From G963665405 sp963665405 (lineage in GTDB: Bacteria; Chloroflexota; Dehalococcoidia; Lucifugimonadales; G963665405): DNA of 64,000 bases. The notes under the pieces were generated by a model. The model made no database searches. It saw nothing but the letters and a program-made list of their open reading frames with translations, and was not told the origin of the DNA. The stretch is taken from assembly GCA_963665405.2 (NCBI GenBank), contig CAXXUH010000004.1, positions 496,001 to 560,000 on the forward strand, read 5' to 3'. Below are positions 42,636 through 50,865 of the stretch, piece after piece; position 1 is the first letter of the stretch, and every line of letters starts with the position of its first letter. The position numbers and the translations under genes were made by a program.

Positions 42636-43100
42636 TCACCGCCGGGACAGAAGCTCTATCAGCCGCCTGACCTCCGCATCGATCTTGGCCAGGGCGTCGA
42701 CCGGGTCGGCGAAGCCCAGATCGTCCACCTGCCAGTATTCGACCTTGCCAGACCATCGAGGGTGAAGACGCTCCAGAGGCTCGCGGTGCTCCCATTCGTT
42801 GAGTGCAACGATGTGATCGGCCGACTCCAGATCGAGCTCCTCGAGCTGCTCCGGGAACCGGGCCGTTCCGTCCGTCACGATCCCCCGTGCCTCCAGACCC
42901 ATGACGGTGTGGCTGGAGATCGGGCCGATGTTGCCGAGGCTCTGGTCGGCAGCGGTCCCGCGAGAGAATGCGGTCCATCGGAGCTCGGCCTCCACGGTCA
43001 GCGAGTTGAAGAGGATCTCGGCAAAGCGGCTGCGGTAGTAGTTGCCCGTGCAGATGAACAGGATTCTGGAGGGCACCGATGACCCGGAGTCGGTTTCCAT
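42636..43100 (-). CDS. Low-molecular-weight protein tyrosine phosphatase-like protein
   Basis: A 154-residue protein of the LMW-PTP/arsenate-reductase fold. The P-loop ILFICTGNYYRSRFAEI carries the CX5R active site, followed by SRGTAADQSLGNIGPIS and HTVMGLEARGI. The general acid Asp appears in WQVDDLGFADPVDA (normally DPY). It likely dephosphorylates a protein tyrosine or a small phospho-compound. The start at 43100 places the P-loop at the family position; a longer frame would include repeat sequence. It lies alone, downstream of repeats. Confidence 0.86.
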   Translation of the reverse strand: METDSGSSVPSRILFICTGNYYRSRFAEILFNSLTVEAELRWTAFSRGTAADQSLGNIGPISSHTVMGLEARGIVTDGTARFPEQLEELDLESADHIVALNEWEHREPLERLHPRWSGKVEYWQVDDLGFADPVDALAKIDAEVRRLIELLSRR

Positions 43101-43189
43101 CCTCTCAGTATGCACGATCGACGGCCCGGGGACACGGGCTCGACGGACCCCTCTTCCGTTCCGCCCCAGGCAGATGAGGACGCGTGGCG

Positions 43190-43295
43190 CGTAGCGTCTC
43201 GGGGGTTCCAAAGGGGGCTGGGCCCCCTTTGCGGGGTTTGGGGTGCCCCCAGCTCCCGGGCGGGAGGGCGGGAAAAAGAGCACCCCAAAGGATGG
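43190..43295. repeat. Family B-like hairpin segment
   Basis: Hairpin CCAAAGGGGG/CCCCCTTTG, then GGGGTGCCCCC and AGCTCCCGGGCGGGAGGGCGGG. The order (hairpin, GGGGTGYCCCC, AGCT, GGGCGGG) matches 1203-1376, but the stem sequences differ and inverted ends are not evident. Confidence 0.4.
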
Positions 43296-43327
43296 GGCTG
43301 TCTCCAACTTCGGTGAGGTTTGCCGGT

Positions 43328-43391
43328 CTGGCAGGGTGATGAACTATGGGAGTACGGACAGGCGAAGCCCCTCTGCTGGGAAGCCCCTCGG
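43328..43391. repeat. Family A left-end fragment
   Basis: Clear left end CTGGCAGGGTGATGAAC (43328-43344) and ATGGGAGTACGGACAGGCGAAG, then the element degenerates. It defines the left terminal repeat well. Confidence 0.6.
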
Positions 43392-43492
43392 AGAGTCGGC
43401 CTCAAACCAAACGCCGACCTCGGGCTCACCGTAAGCTATCGATACGAGAGCTAACGTGTAGCCGATATCGCCGGAAAAACTCGGGAGAGCAC

Positions 43493-43804
43493 ATGCCAGA
43501 GCTAGCCAGTTTCCCCTACAGCGAGCAGGCCACAGTTTACACCGAGACGGGAGAGCAGCTCGGCTTTGCATACTTCAGGGGCTGCGCCTCTCTCCGCCAC
43601 GAGTGCGGCACGTGGTCGTGGGGAGGCCGTCTGAGTGAGCCGGACTTCGACCTCGCCGCAGCCGAGAAGACGTCAGAGCTGCTGATAGAGCTGGGCGAGG
43701 GCCCCGCCGGATCGGCCGTCTACATAACCCTGGACCCCGAAGGACGGTTCATCGACGTCGAGGGTAACGGGCCGCCCCCTCGACTGGATCCCGGACAGGC
43801 CTAA
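43493..43804 (+). CDS. Small hypothetical protein (103 residues)
   Basis: A soluble protein beginning MPELASFPYSEQATVYTE, with ECGTWSWGGRLSEPDFDLAA and a C-terminal VYITLDPEGRFIDVEGNGPP. The mix of strands and short helices suggests a small beta-rich domain, but no family was recognised. GGGAG precedes the ATG. The TAA stop codon (43802-43804) lies within the left end of a family A element, so the original C-terminus may have been changed by that insertion. Confidence 0.6.
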   Translation: MPELASFPYSEQATVYTETGEQLGFAYFRGCASLRHECGTWSWGGRLSEPDFDLAAAEKTSELLIELGEGPAGSAVYITLDPEGRFIDVEGNGPPPRLDPGQA

Positions 43805-44022
43805 CAAATTGATGAAATATGGGGCGCGCAAATCCTGACAAGTCGGGATTGCCAGGAGTCTGAGAGCCTGCTCTGAGCTCCGATTTATCGAGAGTCTCGA
43901 CATAGTCGGACCTGTCGAAGGGGCTTCCCTTGATGCTTCGCTCATCGAGACTCACGATGCCCCGATTCATTGGGGCGTATCGGAGGGGATGGTCGCAAGG
44001 GGCTCTCGAATACCCTGCTAGG
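43800..44022. repeat. Family A element, long subtype, both ends present
   Basis: Left end CCTAACAAATTGATGAA (43800-43816), first hairpin ATCCTGACAAGTCGGGAT with one G-T pair, the long internal segment shared with 1010-1206 (GATGCTTCGCTCATCGAGAC and a GCCCCGATTCATTGGGGC palindrome), tail GGAGGGGATGGTCGCAAGG and right end ATACCCTGCTAGG. Confidence 0.75.
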
Positions 44023-44092
44023 CGCACACCGGCGACCTGTCCGAGAACAGGTCGCCGGGTTTCAGTTCCAGGCGGGCCGTGAGGATGCCCGG

Positions 44093-45166
44093 CTAGCTTC
44101 GGACCTGGGGCCTTCGGCGCAGGAACGGGGGCAGATCGAGGTCGGCGCTCTCCTGGTTCAGCGCCTCCTCGAGCATCTGATTGATCTCCTCCTCCGTCTG
44201 CCGTGTCGTGCCGGGCGTCGGCAGGCCTGTGGCGATCACGGTGAGCTTGACGCGCCCCTCCATCGTGACGTCGGACACCATTCCGAAGATGATCTCGGCG
44301 TCGGGGTCCACGAGCCGCTGCAGCACCTCGGCCGCCTCGTGAACCTCCGAGAGCTTCAGGTCGCTGCCGCCGGTGATATTGAACAGGACGCCTCTGGCCC
44401 CGTCGATCGTCGAGTCCGCCAGAGAGTTGGAGATGGCGTTGAGGGCGGCTTCCTTGGCTCGGTTCTCACCCGAACCCCAGCCGATCGACATCCAGGCCAG
44501 TCCGGCGTCGCGCATGATCGTCTGAACGTCCGCGAAGTCCACGTTGATGTCGCCCGATACCGTAACCAGCTCCGCGATCGACTGCACGGCGAGGCGCAGC
44601 ACGTCGTCGGCCGCTCTGAAGGCGTTCTCGGCCGTTATCTCCTCGTGGTAGAGGAGATGCAGCCGCTCGTTCGGGATGACGATCAGCGTATCCAGGTGAC
44701 TTCTGAGCTCGGCGATGCCCGTCTCGGCGACCTCCGCGCGCTTGGCTCCCTCGAACTCGAACGGGCGCGTCACCACGCCGACAGAAAGGGCGCCACACTC
44801 CCGGGCCATCTCGGCGATCACCGGCGCCGCGCCGGTCCCCGTTCCGCCGCCCATGCCGGCGGCGATGAACGTCATGTCGGCCCCTCTTAGCGCCTCGTGC
44901 AGCTCTACTCTGCTCTCTTCGGCGGCCATCGCCCCCATCTCGGGCTTCCCGCCGCCGCCCTTCCCATCGGTGAGGTGGTCGCCTATGCGAATCTTGACGG
45001 GCACGTCGGCCTGCTTCAGCGCCTGAGCATCGGTGTTGACAATCATGTACTCGATCCCGTTCATCCCGTCCCGATGCATGCGGGAGACGGCATTCGAGCC
45101 GCCTCCGCCCACGCCAATTACCTTGATCTGTGCGACGCTGTCCGCCTCGTGACCATTGCCGCTCAT
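44093..45166 (-). CDS. ftsZ: FtsZ (copy 2, with conserved C-terminal peptide)
   Basis: A 357-residue FtsZ. Motifs in order: KVIGVGGGGSNAVSRM, VNTDAQAL, the tubulin signature AGMGGGTGTGAAPVIAEM and the T7 loop INVDFADVQTIM, then a short linker and a C-terminal DLPPFLRRR close to the canonical peptide that binds membrane anchors such as FtsA or SepF. This copy is therefore the better candidate for the main cytokinetic FtsZ. AAAGGAG lies eight bases before the ATG. The other copy, at 28211-29332, lacks this peptide. No ftsA or mur genes are adjacent. Confidence 0.95.
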   Translation of the reverse strand: MSGNGHEADSVAQIKVIGVGGGGSNAVSRMHRDGMNGIEYMIVNTDAQALKQADVPVKIRIGDHLTDGKGGGGKPEMGAMAAEESRVELHEALRGADMTFIAAGMGGGTGTGAAPVIAEMARECGALSVGVVTRPFEFEGAKRAEVAETGIAELRSHLDTLIVIPNERLHLLYHEEITAENAFRAADDVLRLAVQSIAELVTVSGDINVDFADVQTIMRDAGLAWMSIGWGSGENRAKEAALNAISNSLADSTIDGARGVLFNITGGSDLKLSEVHEAAEVLQRLVDPDAEIIFGMVSDVTMEGRVKLTVIATGLPTPGTTRQTEEEINQMLEEALNQESADLDLPPFLRRRPQVRS

Positions 45167-45359
45167 CCGATGACTCCTTTCGTCCTATGCCAGAAACGAC
45201 GCTCTGCCGTGAGTAACGGGACCTAGCCGGGCACACGTCGAGGTGGACGACGTGACGCGACCGCGTAGTCCGGGTCCACGATAGTCGGAGTCGAATCCGG
45301 TCGGCTAGCAAGAAACGGGTCCGCTTCGGACGTTCCTCCGAACACGACGGATACTCTCG
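45167..45359. other. Leader region of ftsZ copy 2
   Basis: Contains CGGGTCCGCTTCGGACGTTC (45315-45334), repeated exactly at 47169-47188. No gene supported. Confidence 0.45.
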
Positions 45360-45566
45360 CCGGGTAGGTTGATGAGATATGGGGTGTACAGAGGGGCTTC
45401 GCCCATCTGCCGTCCTTCCACTGCATGACCACCTCCTGCTAGCGAAGTCATGCCTACTATGGTGTCCACCATGTCTCCGAACATGTGTAAGCTATGTCCC
45501 CGGTCCGTACATGTCCAGGAAGGGGGGCAGGGGGATGGTCGAAAGAGTTTTTCAACACCCTGGTGG
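45360..45566. repeat. Family A element with replaced centre
   Basis: Left end GGGTAGGTTGATGAGATATGG, first hairpin GAGGGGCTTCGCCC, then about 100 unrelated bases (45421-45520), then the tail GGGGGCAGGGGGATGGTCG and right end TTTTTCAACACCCTGGTGG. The centre includes CCACCATGTCTCCGAACATG, which looks like the end of an insertion sequence. Confidence 0.6.
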
Positions 45567-45881
45567 GTGTCGAGATCGCTGCCACGTCTGGCCCGTTGCG
45601 CCCATCGCCCTCCAACGGTAGTCGCCGACCGGCATGTCGTAGCCTGAGCACCGTTTCGCTAAGACTAACATTGTGACAGCAGGCACTAAGTTGACAACAG
45701 CGCCTTGGTCGTCTAGGGTACCCCCCTTGTCTCCGGAAAGGCGTCAGTTGACCGAGCAGCGCGAAGAAGTCCGTAAGACGCCACCCGACGAGAGGTGAAA
45801 CTGAGCTATTATCCCGGTCGGCTCATCAGGCCGCTGTCAGTCCAAAGAGGTTAGCCAGATTCTCCGGGTGTTGTGCAGGAA
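45567..45881. other. Intergenic stretch between two family A elements
   Basis: About 315 bases. No coding, RNA or regulatory feature could be supported. Confidence 0.35.
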
Positions 45882-46019
45882 CCTGGCAGGATGATGAAGT
45901 ATGGGGAGTGCAGAGGGGCGAAGCCCCTTTGCCAGGAGTCAGAGGGGTTTCCCTCAGATATGATTTCTCCCCCCTTCCTGGCCAGGAAGGGGGCCAGGGG
46001 GGATGGTCGAAAGAGTTTG
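45882..46019. repeat. Family A element, complete hairpins, right end missing
   Basis: Left end CCTGGCAGGATGATGAAG, hairpin 1 AGGGGCgaaGCCCCT (45912-45928), hairpin 2 region AGAGGGGTTTCCCTC, hairpin 3 CCCCCCTTCCTGG/CCAGGAAGGGGG (45969-45993), tail GGATGGTCGAAAGAG. It stops at about 46019, just before a small palindrome (GTGTAAC/GTTACAC). Confidence 0.72.
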
Positions 46020-46143
46020 CAGTGTAACGATTGGTTACACCAGTATAGCTGATACCCCGTTGTGCCTGTAGTGGCCTCAACGCAATCTGGATGACACGCC
46101 GCTTCGCACTGACACATCAAATCTGAGACGAGGAGGTAGAAAC

Positions 46144-47028
46144 ATGGATAGGCTCAATCTTTCGTACAGGCGGTTCATCCTGGCGGCCATCGTTGCCGTC
46201 GTAGTCGCGGCGGTGGCGACGGTGCTGACGGTCAAGCTGAGTGGGCCTGTCGCGGCTGCCGACGGCGGGCTCCGCGAAATTCAGACTGACTTTGTTTGGG
46301 TGTTTACAAGCCTCGGGCCAACGGACTTCGATCGCCTGGTGGCCCAACCCGAGGGTGAGATGTGGTATCACAGGTCCGATTTGTACCGCCCTGGCACCAT
46401 CGGGACAGAAGACCGGATAGGGGAGATGAATGAAGAAATCATCAAGTTCGGCCCCACCGGCGTTGCTGCCTTCATGACCCAGGGGGTCCAACGGATCTTC
46501 GGCTTGGGTGACATCTACATCACGGGATCCGCCGGTGACCTGCCCCTAGTTCCGTTCGCCACTGGAGCCATTACCGGGGGTACTGGCGCTTTCGCTGGCC
46601 AAATCGGCGTGTGGCGAACCGACCAAATCCCTGGAGCCAGTCGCGTAACCTTCAGATTCGCCGACCCTCTCCCCGACTCCGTTGCGACCTTCTTCTTCCC
46701 CAACGACCTGCTGGTGAGCAAGTCGTCCAACCGGTCCGACCCGATACCCCTGGAGGGTGAGACGGTGTCGGGGAAAATCTACGTCTTCGTCAGCACCGCG
46801 GAGGATGCCGACCGCGTCAACTTCTTCCTGGACGACCCCGCCATGACCGGCTCGCCAGATCAGACGGAGAACAATCACCCATGGGACTTCGCCGGTGGAT
46901 CGTCGAGCACGGCGAACGCGTTCAAGACCTGGAACGTGTCGAACGGCCTCCACACCATCACGGCGGAGATCGAGCCCGTCGGTGGTGGGACCGTAGTGGT
47001 GAGCGAGACCTTCACCGTGGATAACTAG
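46144..47028 (+). CDS. Exported/membrane-anchored protein of unknown function
   Basis: A 294-residue protein: an N-terminal membrane helix (FILAAIVAVVVAAVATVLTV), then about 270 residues outside. Features include LREIQTDFVWVFTSLGPTDF, a glycine-rich GDIYITGSAGDLP ... TGAITGGTGAFAG stretch, and a C-terminal Ig-like region (GETVSGKIYVFVSTAEDADRV ... WNVSNGLHTITAEIEPVGGG ... ETFTVDN), the pattern of bacterial Ig-like fold domains. No enzyme motif was recognised. A good GAGGAGG precedes the ATG and a strong hairpin follows. It may be a surface or cell-wall-associated protein. Confidence 0.75.
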   Translation: MDRLNLSYRRFILAAIVAVVVAAVATVLTVKLSGPVAAADGGLREIQTDFVWVFTSLGPTDFDRLVAQPEGEMWYHRSDLYRPGTIGTEDRIGEMNEEIIKFGPTGVAAFMTQGVQRIFGLGDIYITGSAGDLPLVPFATGAITGGTGAFAGQIGVWRTDQIPGASRVTFRFADPLPDSVATFFFPNDLLVSKSSNRSDPIPLEGETVSGKIYVFVSTAEDADRVNFFLDDPAMTGSPDQTENNHPWDFAGGSSSTANAFKTWNVSNGLHTITAEIEPVGGGTVVVSETFTVDN

Positions 47029-47073
47029 CGCGAGAAAGCCTCTCCATCTCACAGCCCCAACAACCATTCTTTC

Positions 47074-47111
47074 GTACTGGGGGGCCCGCTCGTTAGCAGG
47101 CCCCCCAGTAC
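47074..47111. terminator. Strong hairpin terminator
   Basis: Perfect 13-bp arms GTACTGGGGGGCC (47074-47086) and GGCCCCCCAGTAC (47099-47111), 45 bases after the stop of the exported-protein gene. No long T-run follows. Confidence 0.65.
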
Positions 47112-47419
47112 GGTGGCAGCTGACCTCCAAATTTCTGGTAGCAGCTTCCCACCTAACTGATACCGAGCCGGGTCCGCTTCGGACGTTCATGGGCGGTCGT
47201 CCGGGGCGGGCCGAGTTGCGGCCAGGTCGTCCAGAAGATAATATCGGCCTCGCGCGCTCGGCGATCTAACAGGCTGACTTCAGTCGCCCGCTTGACGAGC
47301 CGGAATAGGAGCAGTCGCTGGTCCTTCGTCGATCGCCAGGCCTGAGCGAACCGTAGCTGTCGGCCCGTCAGGGGGCGCTGGTCCTCGGACTGGACAAAAT
47401 CGAGGAGGTGGGTTCACCG
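47112..47419. other. Intergenic region before the LLM oxidoreductase
   Basis: No gene supported. Contains the second copy (47169-47188) of the 20-base sequence found upstream of ftsZ copy 2. Confidence 0.4.
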
Positions 47420-48505
47420 ATGCATGTAGGCTACTTTGTCGATCCGCTCCACCCAGCGGGGAGCGACTTCACGAAGACTATTCACGACGACCTCGACCAG
47501 ATCGTCACCCTCGACGAGCTGGGGTACACCGAGGCATGGGTAGCTGAGCACTTCACCGCCGCCTGGGAGAACATCCCCTCCCCAGAGCTGTTCATCGCTC
47601 AGGCCCTCGGAATGACCAGGAACATCAAGCTCTGCACTGGCGTCACCTGCCTGCCCAACCACAACCCCTTCCACCTCGCTCACCGCATCGCTCAGCTCGA
47701 CCATCAGGCCAGGGGACGTTTCATGTGGGGCGTCGGCTCCGGGGCCACACCGCTCGACTTCAAGGCATTCGGCGTCGACCCCGCCAGCCCCGAGCTGGGC
47801 GACCTGACCTGGGAGACCCTCGACATGGTTCTCAAGATCTGGGACGGGCTGGAGCCGGGCACCTACGAGAGCAAGTTCTGGAAGTTCACCATGCCCGAGC
47901 CCGTCGACGAGCTTGGATTCGACGTCCACATGAAGCCGTATCAGAAGCCCCACCCGCCCATCGGCGCAGCCGGCCTGTCTCCGCGCTCCGACACCCTGCG
48001 AAAGGCCGGCGAACGTGGCTGGATTCCACTGAGCGCCGACTTCATACCGGCAAGCACTCTCAGAACACAATGGGAGGTATACGCGGAGGGGGCGCGGAGC
48101 GCGGGACGTACTCCCGACCGTGCCGACTGGAGGGTCTGCCGGCACGTCTTCATCGCCGACACCACCGAAGAGGCCCGCGACATCGCCATGACCGGCGTCA
48201 TGGCTCGCGACTTCGATGTGTACTTCAGACAAGTCATGGACAAGCTCGGCTTCCTCAGCCACGTGAAGATCGATCCGGACACCCCGGACGAGGACGTCGA
48301 TCTCGAATTCATGGTAGACAACATCTGGATAGTCGGTAGTCGTGACGACGTCGCCGACAAGCTCCGTAAGCTGCACGACGACACCGGCGGCTTCGGGACC
48401 CTGATTGCGTGGTCGCATGAATGGGAGCCATACGACAAGTGGGTCCGCTCCATGACAGTCCTTGCCAAAGAGGTCATACCCAGCATGCCCGACACTACCG
48501 GCTGA
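47420..48505 (+). CDS. LLM class flavin-dependent oxidoreductase
   Basis: A 361-residue luciferase-like (TIM-barrel) oxidoreductase using reduced FMN or F420. Typical blocks are LDELGYTEAWVAEHFTAAWE, LCTGVTCLPNHNPFHLAHRI, LDHQARGRFMWGVGSG, PPIGAAGLSPRSDTLRKAGE and a C-terminal VGSRDDVADKLRKLHDDTGGFG. The GTG at 47408 overlaps the Shine-Dalgarno AGGAGG, so the ATG at 47420 is preferred. Members oxygenate small molecules such as alkanes, amines and sulfonates; this group is abundant in marine Chloroflexota. Substrate unknown. Confidence 0.9.
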   Translation: MHVGYFVDPLHPAGSDFTKTIHDDLDQIVTLDELGYTEAWVAEHFTAAWENIPSPELFIAQALGMTRNIKLCTGVTCLPNHNPFHLAHRIAQLDHQARGRFMWGVGSGATPLDFKAFGVDPASPELGDLTWETLDMVLKIWDGLEPGTYESKFWKFTMPEPVDELGFDVHMKPYQKPHPPIGAAGLSPRSDTLRKAGERGWIPLSADFIPASTLRTQWEVYAEGARSAGRTPDRADWRVCRHVFIADTTEEARDIAMTGVMARDFDVYFRQVMDKLGFLSHVKIDPDTPDEDVDLEFMVDNIWIVGSRDDVADKLRKLHDDTGGFGTLIAWSHEWEPYDKWVRSMTVLAKEVIPSMPDTTG

Positions 48506-48592
48506 GACACGGGGCCGGGGCCTTCGTGGAGGCCATGATCGTCGCTTCCGGGGCCGGCCACGTCTGTGGTGGCCAGCGGGGTCGGGATTCTT

Positions 48593-49036
48593 TCATGGGC
48601 GGGAGAGCCGGCCGGCGACGATCGTGAATAGACCGCGCAAGCCGACGAGCGACGCCCCTTGGACGGCTATCGCTACGAGAGCAAAGGCCAGTGTCAACGG
48701 CCGGTCGGTCAGCAGGGCTCGGGCCAAAAGCCCGACCACCCCACACAGAACCCAGATCAACGGTACTCTCCATACGGCCGTCTTGGCGTTGTAGAGGGTG
48801 GAGGCCCTGTACGCACCTAACCACGGAGAAATGACGAGCCATGCGACGGCGAACGGCAGCGCCGTGCGGACGAACGCTCGGCCCTCGATGATTCCGTGCT
48901 CGCTCCTGCTAAGGACCACGAACGCCAAGAAGACGACCATGTCTCCAAGGAGAACCACAGCGATGTCGCGCGGCCGAATTTGTCTGATGGGAGACTCCAC
49001 TGACTCGCACTCCGTAGTGACGAAGAGCTCGATCAT
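48593..49036 (-). CDS. DUF3054 integral membrane protein
   Basis: A 147-residue protein with four hydrophobic helices (AVVLLGDMVVFLAFVVL, LPFAVAWLVISPWLGAY, WRVPLIWVLCGVVGLLA, LALVAIAVQGASLVGLRGL). The block order IAVVLLGDMVVF, ALPFAVAWLVISPWLGAY and WRVPLIWVLC matches DUF3054, a family of unknown function. It is convergent with the LLM gene and divergent from the lipoprotein genes to the right. Confidence 0.82.
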   Translation of the reverse strand: MIELFVTTECESVESPIRQIRPRDIAVVLLGDMVVFLAFVVLSRSEHGIIEGRAFVRTALPFAVAWLVISPWLGAYRASTLYNAKTAVWRVPLIWVLCGVVGLLARALLTDRPLTLAFALVAIAVQGASLVGLRGLFTIVAGRLSRP

Positions 49037-49318
49037 TCGCTCTTACTCTTCGATTCTGTGCTTGGCCCTCTAGTCATTTCACCAAGGACATCGGTCCGCA
49101 ACCGGTAATCGAAGACCTGAAGACCTCATCCACTCCGATTCCGGAAATTCGACCCTTGCCAGGATACACGCCGCGTGGGCAGTACCTTTGTACTACCCGT
49201 TCCAGACCGAGAGGCCATGTCCGTGCCTTCGTGAAGCTGCCATGCTTATTAGAGGATGCAGCTTCTAAGTCCCCTGGCTACCGATGTCCGAACGTAACTG
49301 CGTGGAAGAGCGACCGCA
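49037..49318. other. Intergenic region before the DUF3179 lipoprotein
   Basis: About 280 bases, AT-richer than the left flank. It presumably holds the promoter of the lipoprotein cluster; no boxes could be chosen with confidence. Confidence 0.35.
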
Positions 49319-50863
49319 ATGATCAGCCGCTCGGCTTGGGCATCGACGGCGTACGCATTGGTTGCCGTGTTGTCAGCGTCCTGCGGCACTCCGGAGGCTC
49401 CCAAGACCGCAGTCGGCTCGGCCACTGCTCTTCCTGCCGGCGCCCCGGCGGCAACCAGCTCTCCGTTCCCATCCGCTTCTCCAACAGTTCAAGGAGCAGT
49501 ACCGACTTCACAGCCAGCTGGTACGACGACACCGCCATCTGATCGCGCTGCTCTGACGGACCTTCCGTCGCCTTCCTCCACGCCGGCTCCCGGGGGTCAG
49601 CCCGATCCTACAACTACTCCCTCCCTGACGGTTCAGGCCACGCCAACGAATACTCCCCTGCCCTCACCAACCGCCCTCTCAGCCCCCGACGCCACCCCGA
49701 CTAGCATTTTGCTGCCATCGCCTACTCGATCTCCGATAGCGTGGCCCGACCCACCGGGCACTCCGGTCCCGTCCCCTACGGCGTCACCCACACCCCAGGC
49801 CACGCCGACGAACACTCCCTTACCCTCGCCGACCCCGTCTCCGAGCCCTAAGCCCACGCCGACCAACACTCCGGCGCCTTCACCTACACCAGTCGTTATC
49901 GAGGTGAACGGTAACGACAGACCGCCAACCGAAGCTCGCGGGAGCATTGGACCGTTCGTGGTCTTGGACTATCCCCAGATCGTCCCTGCCCAGCAAGCAA
50001 CATACTTGGAGACCTCCGATCTTGTACTGGGCTTAACGATCAACGGGGCAAGCCGAGCCTACCCCGTCCGCATGGCCTGGTACCACCATATCTTCAACGA
50101 TGAGCTGGGAGGCGTCCCAGTTCTGGTGACGTTTTGACTGAAGTGCAGTTCGGGGGTCGGGTTCGACCCCGAGGTCAACGGCCAACGGCTTACATTCGAC
50201 TTGCTGGGCCTCAGAGACGGCGTTTTTATCATGCGCGACAGGGAGACCGACACGATTTGGAATCATCTCGACGGCAAGGCAACGCTGGGGGCGCTGGCTG
50301 GTGAGCGACTGAGAATGATCCCGCTCCCTCTGATGACCTGGTCAGCCTGGCTTGACGAACATCCGGAATCCACTGTCCTAGCATTCGATACGCCTTACGA
50401 GCAGTACTATCGAAGCGTCCCGCTCGGGGGGTTCGACCAGGACGAGGCTCTCTATGGTGACGACCGGCTTCCGTCCAATGCTTTGGTGCTGGGTGTCGAA
50501 GTGGACGAGAGCTACCGGGCCTATCCGCTCCCCACATTAGAAGGCGTCGGTGGCGTCGTCAACGATGAACTGGGCGGCCAGGCGGTGGCGGCGATCTACG
50601 ACCCGAAGTCCGGGACCGCGATCGCCTACAGCCGTGTAGTCCAGGGATTTGCCATCACGCTGCGGCTCGTGGACCACCAGGGTGCGTCCGCTCTGGAGGA
50701 CATCGGAACCGGCTCACTTTGGAACATTGAGGGGGTCGGTATAAGCGGATCCCTGGCTGCCGAGCGGCTCGACTTCGTCCCTTCGATCATCTCGGAGTGG
50801 TACGGATGGTCGGCGTACCACCCGGACACCGATCTATTCGACGCTGAAGGGCAACAGGTCTAG
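49319..50863 (+). CDS. DUF3179 lipoprotein with in-frame TGA: candidate selenoprotein
   Basis: A 514-residue protein if the single in-frame TGA (50135-50137, codon 273) is read through. Lipoprotein signal (AVLSASC), a Ser/Thr/Pro linker of about 180 residues, then a DUF3179 domain before and after the TGA: ASRAYPVRMAWYHHIFNDEL with GGVPVLVTF, TGA, then LKCSSGVGFDPEVNGQRLTF and DRETDTIWNHLDGKATLG. In the family this spot is the first Cys of a CxxC. The frame after TGA stays open for 726 bases and keeps DUF3179 homology. A hairpin with GGTT loop follows (50150-50172). So TGA may encode selenocysteine (U-x-x-C). The alternative is a Cys-to-stop mutation. Confidence 0.75.
50150..50172 (+). promoter_or_regulatory. 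SECIS-like hairpin downstream of the in-frame TGA
   Basis: TCGGGG, a bulged G at 50156, TCG, loop GGTT (50160-50163), then CGACCCCGA: nine base pairs with one bulge three pairs below a loop starting GG. The loop lies 22 nt after the TGA. This resembles the E. coli fdhF SECIS (bulged U, GGUC loop). It could be incidental in GC-rich code. Confidence 0.55.
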
Positions 50864-50865
50864 GG

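Noticed and set aside
50201..50863. A separate gene downstream of the DUF3179 TGA
   Set aside because: It is in the same frame as 49319-50134, has no ribosome-binding site, and completes the DUF3179 domain, so it is treated as the second half of one gene.
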